Source: Isoetes taiwanensis
Taxonomy: Eukaryota; Streptophyta; Lycopodiopsida; Isoetales; Isoetaceae
Assembly (NCBI GenBank): GCA_021234155.1
Contig: JAJEKV010000196.1
Span: 307,640 to 371,639 of the forward strand
Reading direction: 5' to 3'
Length of the DNA: 64,000 bases
In this document: positions 24,117 through 36,744 of the stretch, piece by piece
How the letters are laid out: the number at the start of each line of letters is the position of its first letter
Numbering within the stretch: the first letter of the stretch is position 1
Notes under the pieces: model-generated
Database searches by the model: none
The model's input: only the letters and a program-made list of their open reading frames with translations
Told to the model about the DNA's origin: nothing
Made by a program: the position numbers and the translations under genes

Positions 24117-24491
24117 TTAGAAACCAAAAGCCACAATCCTTATATTAGAAAACCTAAAGCCCACCGAAGGTGGGCACTTTTCTAGTATTGGTTTTAATTT
24201 TGGGTGCCTTGTGAGTACTTGCAGCACATCTTCCACATTGGAGAGTTGCATTGATGACCATATACCAACACAACACTTCTGTAACAAAGTCTTCAAGAAG
24301 AACACTGCTTTTGGTCTGAATATCACTTTCTTTCTGCTAGTGTATGTCATTGTCAATCCTGCTTCCAAGCGTATGTGTTCATTTGCACCAAATGTTTTTA
24401 CCAACACGCCATTTAAATCCAAGACAATGAGTTTATCTTTGGCTGGCAAATCAATATTTAGTACGTTGGAACATCCTGAATACCAACACAA
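24117..24491 (-). pseudogene. FCP1/NIF-like HAD phosphatase exon fragment
   Basis: The minus frame reads KLIVLDLNGVLV, the first HAD motif of plant NLI-interacting-factor (FCP1-homology) phosphatases. Later come FRPKAVFFLKTLL and VGIWSSMQLSNVEDVL, which match the FRP..FL and GIWSS blocks of that family. An acceptor-like GGTATTCAG precedes it, so it looks like one exon. The second Asp of the DxD motif is Asn, as in some plant members. The rest of the phosphatase, including the WDQ-type block, is missing nearby, so this is a captured or decayed fragment. Confidence 0.6.
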
Positions 24492-24661
24492 CAGGAATTA
24501 CTACATGAATAAATAGATGAAGATGAAAATGAAAAATGGGTTGAATGTGGAAACCTTTTCGTATCAACGGCAGGATTTCTCGACCTAAATGAATCAGCTG
24601 GTAATCCTACAGATTGAATGCAACAAAAGAAAATCAATAATATTCAATGTTTTAAGCAACA

Positions 24662-26830
24662 CTAAGTTGTGGCCTTCTTGCCCAACAATGCCCATACCCC
24701 CCTTTCGGGGTTAGTAATGGCGGCAATCACTTGTTGAAGATCGGGCTCACGAAACTTGAGGGGCTGATTCGCATTTTCTTGAGAACACACTTCGATATGT
24801 GTGGTGTCATGATTGAGGCTGCGTCCTGCATCTTTTGCATAGCTACTTCTTGTTCTCTTTCTTGTAGCTTTGAACAACTTGTTTGCTATCCTCCGGCTTA
24901 CCCCTCTTTGTTCTTCGCCCTTTCCTTTACGCAAATATTGACCAAGTTGCCCTCATCCGATGGAATTACTCCCTCAACTTCCTTAGGTGCTTGATTAGTG
25001 TACAATGGTCTGTTGTTTTTTCCACAACTTGTCTTTGTGTTTACAACCGGTCTGTGTGTTTATAACCGGTCTTTGTGTTTCTGACTTCTTCTATAGCTTC
25101 TTGGGCGACTTCTTGGTGGTGGTGGTGGTTCTCATTGTTGCAATCAAATCAGTCACAATTGATGTACTCCTATAGGACTTTGCAGGTGTTGTGCATCTTC
25201 AAATGACACCATTGTCCTTCTTTGAACCACGAAGCGGTGAGACCTCAATTGCGGGACGGATTAACACATCCTTTTTGGTGTACTATTTGAAGCACCCCGC
25301 AACATGGCCAAAACCTAGCTCGTCAAATATACCCTCTGGCACCTTTCCAGGGCAACCATGAATACATTGTCCTCCTCTCAACAATGAACAACAAGCTATA
25401 TGATACTCATGTTGGCAATTCAGTGCTAGTGAATTCCAGACCACATGCCGAACATGTATAAAATGGATCTTCCACTAGCAACTTATCTCGTATAATAGTA
25501 GAGATGCTAAATGTTGCAGGAGTATCCATTTTCAGCTTCCACAAATTGTTTATGTAGAAATGCAGAAGTCTCTGTTCTTCTTCGAGAACTTTTAACTCCT
25601 CCTCAAGTTTGAGTTTACGTTTGACCTGCTCATTAACAGATGTAGGGTTCATTGCTTTTTGTACCTTGTTCCTGTGCCAAGTTTTCATCTGGACAGTCTG
25701 CTCCAAATCTTTAATTTCTGCCTCCAACTCACATGTTGGATTAAGCTTGAACTCCTCCTGTTTTGTAGCCAAATCATCTGTGGGGTGAAAGCATGCTAGG
25801 GTGTACCATCTAAAGTACTTTTTAGGGAGTGCAAAACTACCCAGAAAAGTACCCAGCACTGGGTACTGGGAACTTGCATAAATGCTGCAATAAATAATAA
25901 GTTTGAGAGTTAATCCATTTATATTAGTCTCTAATAGTATTGTTATCCTCTAATACTATAGATTGACATGTTATTGACCTTCAATTCAAAAAATTTCGAT
26001 TGATTTTAATGGAAAGAAAAAACAGAAAGTACCAGTTTTAAAAGTACCCAGTGTAAGTACTTTTGAGGGTTCCAAAAGTGGTACACCGTAGCATGCTTTT
26101 ACCCTGTGGCCTGTCTTAAACTGTTTTCAGCCTCTTCCAACATCATTTTCTGTAATTCAGAGGCCTTCTCATTGCCTTTCAGCTCACTTCCTACTGCTTC
26201 CAGATTCTTTGTGATAAGTAAAACTGATTTTCCAATCTCCTGTACTGCATTCTCTAAGGTTTTTATGTTTTCATCACATGCACTGACCTCATTTGATCCA
26301 GCTGCCACCTTTGGCTTTGCCTTCATTTCAGTTTTCCTAACATGTGCTACAATATCTGCCTCTGTTTTTACTTGTCTATTGTTGTGGTATCTTTGACATT
26401 GCACAGCAAATGCAGCCCAGTTTACTTTGTGTTCCTCAGGTGCAAGTATTGATCTAGTGCAATTTTCAAACGCAAAAGCAAGGGCCAGTTGCTTTCTTAC
26501 TTCTTTGTTGTGACAATTCTTGTAGATTTTTCGGCAGAGTGTTTCCAACTTCTCTTGAAGATGCTCCTTTGCACAGTGCCATTTTATCTTTCCCTTGTTC
26601 AACTTCTTTGTCCAAACAGAATCCCAATCTCGATCCGTGACATTATTTTCCAACCAAGCTTCTTCCTCGTGGGGCTTCACCCCCGAATTGCACAGACCTC
26701 TGATGGTGTGAAAATCATCCGCGCCCCATGCCTCCATCGTCAACAGTAAAACACTGATCTGAGTTTTCGCGCCCAGAGGAAAAGGAGGGAGAAGGGCGTG
26801 ACGGGCTTCGACGTCCGCGAGTTTCAGCAC
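24662..26830 (-). pseudogene. Coiled-coil protein with RING-like zinc motif, split by a MITE
   Basis: The first open part (26830-26104) is 243 codons, rich in Lys/Glu, with a coiled coil near its C-terminus (AVQEIGKSVLLITKNLEAVG). The second part (25783-25407) is also coiled coil (ELEAEIKDLEQTVQ...KLKLEEELKVLEEEQRLL) and ends CSACGLEF. A one-base shift near 25420 then opens CQHEYHIACC and a C-x3-C pair, so the Cys/His order resembles a RING-type finger. Further basic, Thr/Lys-rich frames lie downstream to 24662. Removing the MITE and one 6-bp duplicate restores the frame exactly. The family is not recognised; a transposon-borne gene is possible. Confidence 0.55.
25784..26103. mobile_element. 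320-bp MITE inside an ORF
   Basis: Terminal inverted repeats of about 25 bp: the left end starts GGTGAAAGCATGCTA and the right end, reversed, starts GGTAAAAGCATGCTA. A 6-bp target duplication CTGTGG flanks it (25778-25783 and 26104-26109). It has no coding capacity. Internal GTACCCAG/CTGGGTAC palindromes add further hairpin potential. The superfamily is not assigned. Confidence 0.85.
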
Positions 26831-26939
26831 TTAAAGTGCTTAAACGCTTCGCCAAATGTTGTACCCCACTAGCGATTTTACACCCAAGATGCGTCAGACA
26901 TTACTAGAAAATGAACAGACATGGGGCTGCAATGAAGAA

Positions 26940-28420
26940 TAGCATAAGAACATGCAAAACTACAAGGAATTGAATTCATTATTCGTTCACGCGCACTGCG
27001 CGTGAACCTACTTTCTCCTTATAGCATAAATACTTATAAGCATAAGAACAGAAAAATCCACAAGGACTTAAATTCATTATTCGTTCACACGCAGTGCGCG
27101 TCGAGTAGGTATTCACAATTCGTTCACGCGCTGGCGCAGAGATGCTAAAGCTAACACCAGCACCTGGTCTCTGATCTAGTATTCCACATGCATACTAATC
27201 TTGCAGGTGAAGTTTTTTTCAGACCAGGAACCAGGTGCTGATAGCTTGCACTCAACACACCCTCAGAGCAGAAACTCACTACATCACATAAACTTAGCCT
27301 GAAGCATAATAGCTATTCTTAATCGGTGAATTGATCATAGATCACTTCCAAATCAATTATGATCAATTCAATTATTAAGCAAAGACACTATGCTTCAACC
27401 CAAAGTTTATGGGATGTAGTATTTTACCTGAAAGGTGCTGCATGTGAACGAATTGTGAATACCTGCTCGACGCGCATTGCGGGTGAACTTACTTTCTCCT
27501 TATAGCATAAATACTTATAAAAATATGGACATGAAAAACCACAAGGATGAATTCATTATTCGATCCCATAATGCAATCTTGCTGGAGCGGTATTCGAGAA
27601 TTCGTTCACGCTAAGCAGCGATTACGCGGAACAATTGTGAATACTCGCCGACGCCAAGACCGCTAGCTCGAACCTACTTTACGCCGCGTGAATGAATTGT
27701 GAATACCGCCGACGCCAAGATCACAAGATGAACCTACTTTATCCTTATAGCATAAATACTTATAAGCATAAGGACAGGAAAAACCACAAGGTCTTAAATT
27801 CATTATTCGTTCACGCGCAGTGCGCGTCGAGTAGGTATTCACAATTCGTTCACGCGCTGGCACGGAGATGCTAAAGCTAGGACCAGCACCTGGTATCTGA
27901 TCTGGAAAAGTACTCCACATGCATACTAATCTTGCAGGTAAAGTTTTTTTCCAGACCAGGAACCAGGTGCTGATAGGTTGCACTAAACACACCCTTAGAG
28001 CAGAAACTCACTACATCACATAAACTTAGCCTGAAGCATAATAGCTGTGCTTAATCGGTGAATTGATCATAGATCACTCCCAAATCAATTATGATCAATT
28101 CAATTATTAAGCAAAGACACTATGCTTCAACCCAAAGTTTATGGGATGTAATATTTTACCTGAAAGATGCTGCGTGTGAACGAATTGTGAATACCTGCTC
28201 GACGTGCATTGCGTGTGAACCTACTTTCTCCTTATAGCATAAATAAATACTTATAAAAATATGGACATGAAAAACCACAAGGACGAATTCATTATTTCGC
28301 CCACGCGGAAGTCTTGGCGTCTAGCGGTCTTGAGAATTGCTCACGCCAAGACCGCACGCGGAAATGAGCAATTCAGAATACCGCTTGACTAAGACCGCAG
28401 ACGTGGACCTAATTTCTCCT
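26940..28420. repeat. Cluster of palindromic foldback elements, two main direct copies
   Basis: Copies at about 27040-27560 and 27780-28300 are near identical. Each has nested inverted repeats: an outer pair (TATTCACAATTCGTTCA with TGAACGAATTGTGAATA), a middle pair (CAGCACCTGGT with ACCAGGTGCTG) and an inner pair (CTACATCACATAAACTT with AAGTTTATGGGATGTAG). Diverged ends of the same element occur near 27560-27720 and 28300-28400. A 23-bp near-perfect palindrome is at 26985-27007. They are probably non-autonomous hairpin-forming DNA elements. Confidence 0.75.
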
Positions 28421-28523
28421 TATCTTATCTTAATAAGGCAGGTAAACAAGTTGCATTTGCGGACGAAGGTCACAAGGAGAAGCAAAAGTTACAAATTGCT
28501 TATATGAAATAGTTAAGCTGTTA

Positions 28524-29436
28524 TTGTGTTACTAGTAATGGTGCCCAGCGTTGCTGGGCATAAGTTAAGAATGTGTAAATGATATTCAAGAGAATGAATG
28601 ATATGCTCTAATGGATTGGGTTTAGCTCATTATTCCTTAATCAATAAGCTAAGTGAGGCTGGGCATAATTTGGTAACTTGCAAATGTTGGGAACTTTTCA
28701 TTGCATTGATATAACTTGCAAATGTTGGAAACTTGTAATTGCATTTCTTTGATATAACTAAGGGCTTTTTGGCCTTCTCCAAGTTTGGCATGTACCACGA
28801 TAATGGCAAACCCTATATGTTCCCTTGGGGGTTATCAACATTTAAGCATATTGTCAATAGTAGGCTTTTGAAACTATTGTATAGTTTGATATATATGAAT
28901 GAAAATAGTATTAAACATTGTGTGTTTCTTTTAAAATTTAACACTATATTGTGTATACATTCCTAGACCCAGGAAGGTCACTTAGATCGAGCAAACATCT
29001 TGTTTTGTGGCAATTTAGTTGTCTCATTTATACCTTTTAAAGCATACCTTGCAATTAGAATTATTGTTGCATTGCTTGGGTACCACCAGATATATGAGTG
29101 GCATTTTATGCCCATGCCATAAGGAACCAACTAACGATCTTTTTAAGTCTTGATTATTGTTAAAAAGGTTAGCATGTGAATTGGATTCTTCATGCTATAA
29201 ATGTGGTAGCTAAATGGTTTGCTTTTAACACACATACGGAGCATATATTATTTGTGTATTATATTGTAACTATGTACAGGATCACAGCCAAGGAAAACAA
29301 AATCTAAGCCATGAATTAGATGAAAATCTTTCTTACTACAAAAGGAAATCACATCCTTGTGTAACTGTTTCGTGTATTGAAATTAATCATGCAATCCAAT
29401 ATCTTTTATTGCATATAAACTCCAAATAATTAAATT
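28524..29436 (-). repeat. Right arm of the ~0.9-kb inverted repeat
   Basis: Inverted, diverged partner of 22999-23868. The 4.65 kb between the arms contains the phosphatase exon, the MITE-split ORF and the foldback cluster. The arms could be long terminal inverted repeats of one large element or two separate copies of a repeat family. Confidence 0.7.
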
Positions 29437-29515
29437 GATATATCTATTCTATTATATTATCCTTATATTTATACAATTATATGGAGGTCTGGATCATGGT
29501 GTAGAGATTGATCTC

Positions 29516-29542
29516 GGCCGTCCATCTCTGAGATGGACGGCC
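29516..29542. repeat. 27-bp near-perfect palindrome (copy 1)
   Basis: Half-site GGCCGTCCATCTC followed by its complement with one central mismatch. It sits in a block shared with 37971-37997, including the downstream CAGACGGTG and CCCCCTTTATTTGG stretches. The shared block marks a dispersed repeat family. Confidence 0.8.
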
Positions 29543-31780
29543 CAGACGGTGCCACCTCGTAACACCCCAAGCATTCCCCCTTTATTTGGGGCTTTTAATC
29601 TGGGCCCTTGAAATTGGGGCATTTCATCTAAACCGTCGATCCCAAATATTTAGGGCTTTTAATCTTGGGCCTTAGAATTTGGGGCATTTTATCTGGAGCG
29701 TCCATTTACGCTTGGTGTATCTTTTGATCTTTTGATGTTTTGATCTCTACTGGCCCGCCTCGGATCTCGACGGCCCACGCCAAAAGCCCCAATTTGATTT
29801 CTCCATTGAATCTCGATCTCTGGCCGATCATGTGTTGTGGCTTGTGGCAGGGTTTTGATCGGCTAAGCTTACCGGGTGCGTGTGGATTGTGTGGCTTTCT
29901 AGGTGTGGTTTGTTTGATCGGCACGCCACCGTGGTGTTTGATCGGTTGTTGATGGTCTTTCCGTGGTTCATGGTCGAGCTTATCATTCCTACGATCCTCC
30001 ATTTTCCAAAAGTCTTAGCCCTTATGAGGCGGCGTACCATCTAGAGATAATGTTGGGTCCGAAACCTATGTTATTGGATGTGTTTCATGTATACTCTTAT
30101 TATTGCAAATTAGTTTTGGACAAAGCAAGCTATAAACAGGTTTAAATTTTATTCCTTTGATGTTTGTTGAGTTCTAGTCTTCGAATGCCCAATTTCATTT
30201 TTTCGTGAAATGAGGTTATTTTGAGAGTGCATACTCCAAGTGGACACTATTCCACATTGTGTGTCCAAAACAGTATGCCAATGGAGAAGTATGCCATTAT
30301 TATGTCACTATTAGGACTTCTTTTGTGAAAAGATTGACATTATCGAAGTCTCAATTTTCTAATCAATGCTTATTTAACTCTATAAACCGCTCATATCTCA
30401 TAGGAGATACAAATTTCTAGTGTGTATCCGTTAGCTTAATCTACGCCATATGGCTAATAAGCTACATCCACGCTTGATGCCGATCACCTTGATGGTTATA
30501 TTGTTGGAGATTTATTGGTATCCGCATGGTCTGCGGATCGCCTCTCTTTTCCACGGCCAAGTTATTATCAAGTTCGTATTTTCATCCGCTTTTAAATGAC
30601 TCTATTTTTATTTAGGTTTGGGATTTTGCACCTGTTGCCCCGCTATTGCTCGGGTATTTCGTTGTTCATTAGAATTGACCTGCTCGCTTTGGCTTTCTTT
30701 CTCATGTAAGACATGAATCCTAGTTTGTGGTGTGAACAAAGGTAAAGCCGACCAAACCAATTGTGTTGCCATTGTTACGGTGTTTCGTTGTTCCGCCAGA
30801 TGCAAATTCTTCAAATGCCTTTGCATGTAAATGCCGACATTCCAAGACAAATGCGACTTGGGTGGTTTATGTGAATAACTAAAGTGGAATAACTAAAGGT
30901 AAACAACCTGTTCTTTTGTCAATCCTTTTGTATGTTATAATGTTTTTGCTTTTGAACGCCAACAATAGAGTATCTATTTTTAGAGAATAATTTGAGAGTT
31001 TTATACCTTAGCGTTTGTTGCATTTGGATAGACCTTGGGAAATGTTTCCATCTATAGAGTTTGCAGCCTTTTACCTCGGGCGTTTCAAGATCTTTACATA
31101 ATATTCTAGTTTCCACGCCTTATATTTGTTGTTTGCAACATCTTTGTGAGTCCTTGGAAGTCAAGATGTTTATGCCGTTGTTATTTCATTGGGGTAAGTT
31201 GTTCTTACCATTTGCGTTCTCAGAATTCTAGAATAGCATTTTTGCAAAATTTGTTCTAAAAGAGATAAAAGCTTTAGATAAGCTATTTTGGTTTAATAGA
31301 TATTGCAATTCCCAACTAGAAAGACTTGAGTGCATTTAGTTATGCACCGATTAGATCATGTTGATCAAGCAAAGATGTTTGGATCATACATAGGCGAATT
31401 TTGTTTCTTGGATTTAATTCATGATAGCTGCATGTTCATGCTTTGATGACATCGGGTTTATATTTTGACAAAGTTGCGCCTACCCGTGACATGCAAAGGG
31501 TGTGTTAATCATCACGTGGTATGGCTTTTACTAGAGATACTAGAAAAATGGCGTCTTCTAGTCAAAAAATGAGATTAGAGGGTAGGTTATTATATGGTTC
31601 AAAATGATTGAGCAAAGTTGTTCGAGAATAATGGAAACTTAGGGAATTATGTTTTACCTTTGTTTGTGGAATGTGGCAAGATATCGATGGTCAACAGCTT
31701 TCAACGGATTACTTCATCTAAATGAGCATTCCCGGACTTCCTCCGATTTTAGGATGTATTAAAATTGGACAGCACCGATC
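29543..31780. other. Intergenic; no recognisable gene
   Basis: Includes the rest of the dispersed repeat after the palindrome (to about 29.7 kb). Frames up to 98 codons lack known motifs. Nothing else stands out. Confidence 0.45.
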
Positions 31781-31784
31781 GTGC

Positions 31785-33145
31785 TTTTTAAGGTCTACGA
31801 GAGGATGCAAAGGGATAGCATAGAACCTAGTCTGTTACACACTTATAGCTTTGCCGCAGCAGTTTGTGCAAGATTGAAAGATATTGAAAGAGGACGCTGG
31901 TTTCATATTCACATTAGTAAAATCAAACTTGGCAAAGACATCTCATATCAATGCATTAATGGACATGTATATCAAATGTAGTTGCCTAACAGAGGCACCC
32001 GGATGTCTTTAACCACCGTCTGTTAGAGATGTTTTGTCCTACAACTTTTACTTGCGGGATATGTTGAAAATGGGTGCAATCGTGAAGCAACGCGCGATGC
32101 TATCAACAAACGCAAGATGAATGCTTATCTCCTAATGCCCTCACATTTGTTTACATCCTATGCAAGATATTCTCCGAAATGGGATTTGAGAAGGATATTT
32201 ACATTGGAAATAGTTTGGTTGACATGTATGCCAAATGCAAACTCATTTAGAGAAGTACACTAAGTTTTTTGACAAGTCGTTGTTCCAAAGTGTAGTTTCA
32301 TGGACAGCAATAATTGGAGGATATGCCAACCGCCAATGTGATCAATGGCATCTTGATTGCTTTGAGCAGATGGAACAGAATGGCATATCCCCGGATGTTG
32401 TTACATTTATTTGTTGCTTGAAGCACCAAGCAGTAGCTCGGGGACCATAACCGGGGCGTAAGGATTCATGCGATATTGTACAAAAGGGATCCGAAAGACA
32501 ACTTTCTACTTGCAATGCTTTGATTGACATGTATTCAAAATGTGGCTCTCTTTAGAAGCACAAGAAGTGTTTGACAATCTCCCCGTTGGGGATGTGGTGT
32601 CATGGACAAGATTAATGTCCGCTATGCATTAATGTCTCCTTATGCAGAAAAACAGTTTAACTGAAGCACCGAGAGTGGAAGGCATATCTCCAAACGCAAA
32701 GAACATAGAATAAGCCATATGCAAAGGTCGAGAAACTCATGTCAAGATTTTACTGCATGGGGGTTTGAGAAGATTGTTCGCTTAGCAACAACTTTGTCGG
32801 GGAATGTATGCTAAGTGTGGATCTCTTCCCAAGCCTGGGAGATCCTTGACAAGCTTCCAGCTCGAGACGATGTCTCTTGGACACAAGTTATGGTGGGTTT
32901 TGTTGAAGGTGAGTTTGGACACAAAGCAACGGGTTATTTGAAGAAATGGACCGGAGGATGTTTTCTCCGATGAACCTTTGCAGGAGCATAGGAGCCATAG
33001 AGAAGGGTCGAGAAATCCACTCTCGCCTTATCCAAAGAAGCGTTTGAAAGCAATTTATCTCTTGGCAACTCCCTAATTGGTATGTATGCCGATTGTGGTT
33101 CACTTATAGAGGCATTTGTAGTTTTTGACAGCCTACCAGTTCTAC
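31785..33145 (+). pseudogene. PLS-class PPR protein pseudogene
   Basis: Pieces of pentatricopeptide repeats run in order on the plus strand: TYSFAAAVCARLKDIERGR; VVSWTAIIGGYANRQ; NGISPDVVTFICCLK; ALIDMYSKCGSL and EVFDNLPVGDVVSWTRLMS; AIEKGREIHSRLIQRS; NSLIGMYADCGSLIEAFVVF. VVSW, MYSKCG and PDVVTF are hallmarks of plant organelle RNA-editing PPR proteins. Many frameshifts and stops break it, and no E or DYW domain follows after 33145. There are no introns, as is usual for PPR genes. It is a dead or badly resolved copy. Confidence 0.85.
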
Positions 33146-36100
33146 CAGGCCGTGACAGTTTACCACTTTCAGGCCATATATCAGCTGGACGCCACTTTCT
33201 TAACTTTATTCAAACCCGGCGGGCTTTTGAAATATCTAAGAGGGTTTTGAAAAATCGATCTCGGTTAATCACCGCCGGCCAAAGATTCATTGATGATGAG
33301 GTGGCAACTACAGTTTGATGGCGTTCTACTTGTGTGCAAGAGGTTATGTCTACTTGTGTGCAAGAGCTTATGTCCAGGCGCACTATTTCTAGATGCGTCC
33401 CTTTCTTTTTGCTCGTTGCTCAATTTAGGATAGTTTAAATTTATTTTAGACCTCATCAGAAAAATGGGCATAACTCCCATAAACAAGCTCCATTTTTGGT
33501 GCGAGAACATGCGTTGGAAAGGTTGGAGAAAGATCTACAAATGGTCTTAGGTGTATATTTTTCAGATTCAGAGCGTAAATGGTGCAAAACAGAGAAAACG
33601 TCTATGCTATATCCAGATAGTTCTTGCAGCAAAACTTTGATAGCTGATTGGCATTACTTCTCTATAATGATCTCCTATGCTTTCATAAGTTCACGCCTTT
33701 TTACGATGAAGTCCCGAGCCTCCTCTTGAAATGGACCGAGCTTTGATCTATGAAATCGATGATGTCTATATGCTTGCCTTCCTTTTGAACTTTGCCAATC
33801 ATTGTATGTGAGCTTCGGCAATGGATCCACAAGGCAATGGATCCACAAGTTCAAGTGGGCCGTGAACTTATGTTCAATGCATATGGTTTTGTTCTTGCAG
33901 GATGTCGGGTTGTTCTTGGAGCATGTCGGGTTTTATGTTCCAAAGCAAAGATGTCCACGTGATCACGTATAATTAAAGTTGATGATCTATCTTCTATTTC
34001 ATGGCAAAGGACAAGGATGATGCGATAAGCACATGGAAGTTGCAGAAATGTATTGTGCCCGGACTTGACATCCTCTCCACGTTTTTGGGGATGAGATACT
34101 TCCGATTTTAATGCCTCCGGGTCCGGTGGTTATGTTTTTAAGCTTCAATATTTATTACGCATTTTTCCAGAACTTCGTCATAATACAAGCTCACAAATAG
34201 TATGAAAACAACAAATCATGTTGTAGACGTTGTTGAGGAAGTATATGTCATTTGCAAGGGAAAGCATAGCATTTTGTATGGTGTAATAATGGCTATTTAG
34301 AAAATAACGCACAAGGTTCTATTACAACAACTTTTGCTTTAAGTGCGTTCGGATAACCACCCTCATGCTTTAAGTCGGCTATTTTTTAACCTATGGAGAG
34401 GTGAGGTGACAGAACCGAAGCTTTTTTCTGCTCGAAATCCATGTCCTAATTCTTTATTTTACATGTGTAATTAACTTCTTTGGCTGGAATTTGCCAAAGA
34501 ACTCTAAATCCAAAGATGCTCACATGCGTAATGGTCAAGCTTGATTCCCAGATCATTTTGTATCCAATTCTCAAATCCATGTGCTACTATAACATGTTCT
34601 TTATAGTACAAGCGACCAAGGCTCCATTTTGCAAAATAAAGCTAATTCGTGATGGGTCAATCATTCTTCACATTTGCAATTGCTCGTTATTTATGCTTCA
34701 AGGCGACATAACCATGTATTTGCTTCCGAAATCCACGTGCTAATGTGACATGTTCGTTGTTTTTCAAGTATCCAAATTCTCTTTCTATCTTTGGGGCTGC
34801 ATTTTGCAAGATAGCAAGGAGTTCTCTTTTGAATGTTATTGTTCAGAGTTACCGATTTCGACATGCTCACTTAAGCTAGAAAGTCACCAAGAGGGTCATC
34901 ATTTCTTCTTGCTTTCGTTGTTTTATATATGAGAGTGTTGAATACCATATTAGAACCGAAAAAATTTGCATGTTTAGCCTATTTTCCCAAAGAACAGATA
35001 GTCATGCAACATTTATGTGCAAAATGTCAGAATCAAAATGCCAAAGATATATCATGTTCAATATCCGTGGGTCTAATAATGGGCTATTCAAATGTATCAC
35101 ATTACCTTGAAGGTTCCGCCAGGTTCCACGTCCATGATACTAGTGTAGAACGGTTATTCTAGACCGAGATTTTTTGTCCAAGTTAAAAAGATAGATAAGA
35201 TTGTTATAATGTGTTGACAGGTTGGAGGAGAGGACACCACTTCGGGAATGAAGCCATCGGATTTTAAACAAATTGATCCATATGTCGCTTATACAAGATG
35301 GGCATCCGATTTTAAACAAATTGATGTATATGCCGCTTTTAACAAGATGGGGAGGAGCAAGATAACGCTCATGAATATGCAGATGACGCGGTAGCTCATA
35401 AAAATGACTTCTTTCTTCTAAGTGAACCCAAGCATTCTTTGTCAATTAGAGACTTTGAAATCATTTGACGTACATATATATGGTATTAAAATCATGGCAT
35501 TGACTTTAGTTGTTTACCACCTGACATTAAAGCCAACGAGTTGTGTCCACCCCGGTTTATGCAACCTATGTGAAGAGAAGCATTGAGTTGATTTTTGCTG
35601 AGGGTGCTCGCTCTAATTCGAGGTCTTCTTCTCCTTGCAAATTGCACTTTGTATTTGGAAGGATGTGTGGAAGGAGAAAGTTGCACCATTAGGCAACGCC
35701 ATTATAACCTAAATTGGTTTGTCCATATTCATCCATAAGTGTCACTCTATGGTTTTTGTTAAAAGTATAGCCCGAAGAAATACTTGAAACTTACACATTT
35801 CTAAATGGGAGGAAGTGTCCCTACATCGCCCCTGATGAGTAACAAAATAATAGTACTACACAGAGAAGTTCCAAGTTAATGTTAGATATGTTTTATGTAG
35901 GGGAAAAAATGCTTCTAGTTGCAACTATTCCTATTTGCAGTCAAATTGGAGGTAAAGTTGCTATTCCACAGGGGATGGAGCTCATGATGCTACATCTAGG
36001 TCATATGCTAGCCATATCCTGTAAGATGACCAAAAGTTCAATATTAAATTATGTTGTGTAAGAGCTAAAGTATATTATTCACCCTGATTCATTGTATTAC

Positions 36101-36740
36101 ATCCATGTGTTCATTGCAATTCAAAATAATGCTTGGATCACAATGCCTGGAAAGTTATTAAAAGCTATTTTTGCTCTTCACAAACTTTTAGTTTGATGTA
36201 TGTGTTCTCAATGCTATGCTTTTGCAACTTAGACCTCCCAATATTGATAGTTTGGAAGATATAAAGGAATCCTACAGGATGTGAGAGAATAGGGTTGGGA
36301 AGTTTTTTACATTTAAAACTTTTAGAGCAGTGACTAGCACATACAAAAAATGAAGCATAGATGACCACAATTTCATCAATTCAAATGCCAAACCCATACA
36401 CACAATTTCATCAATTCAATGCTAAACACAAATTGGTCTTTTTTTGCTCTTATGTTGACATTCATGTAGAAAGCTATCTATAATGGAAGCTAGATACTTA
36501 TGTCAATAGTGCATGGATGAGGCCTACCATATCCGGATAAGCAACAACAAAATCAATCGCCCTTGGGCAAAGGGCAATTTTTCAAGCACGAAATTTTACC
36601 TAGTGAAATTGTAACTGGAGATGTGTCATTCAGATTTCCAATGATTGGAAAAGAAATTTGAGATTTCATTGCTGTGGTTGGTTATGGTATTTTTTTTTCC
36701 CCTTTTATTTATTTCTTAACCAAAATAATATCCCCATAAA
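33146..36740. other. Intergenic; no recognisable gene
   Basis: Frames of 60-100 codons on both strands lack motifs. A short duplicated block (GGATTTTAAACAAATTGATC/G) occurs near 35255 and 35308. Nothing else was supported. Confidence 0.45.
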
Positions 36741-36744
36741 TAAT

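Noticed and set aside
26940..28420. CRISPR array or satellite
   Set aside because: Repeats are nested inverted pairs with irregular spacing in a plant genome, not a regular array.
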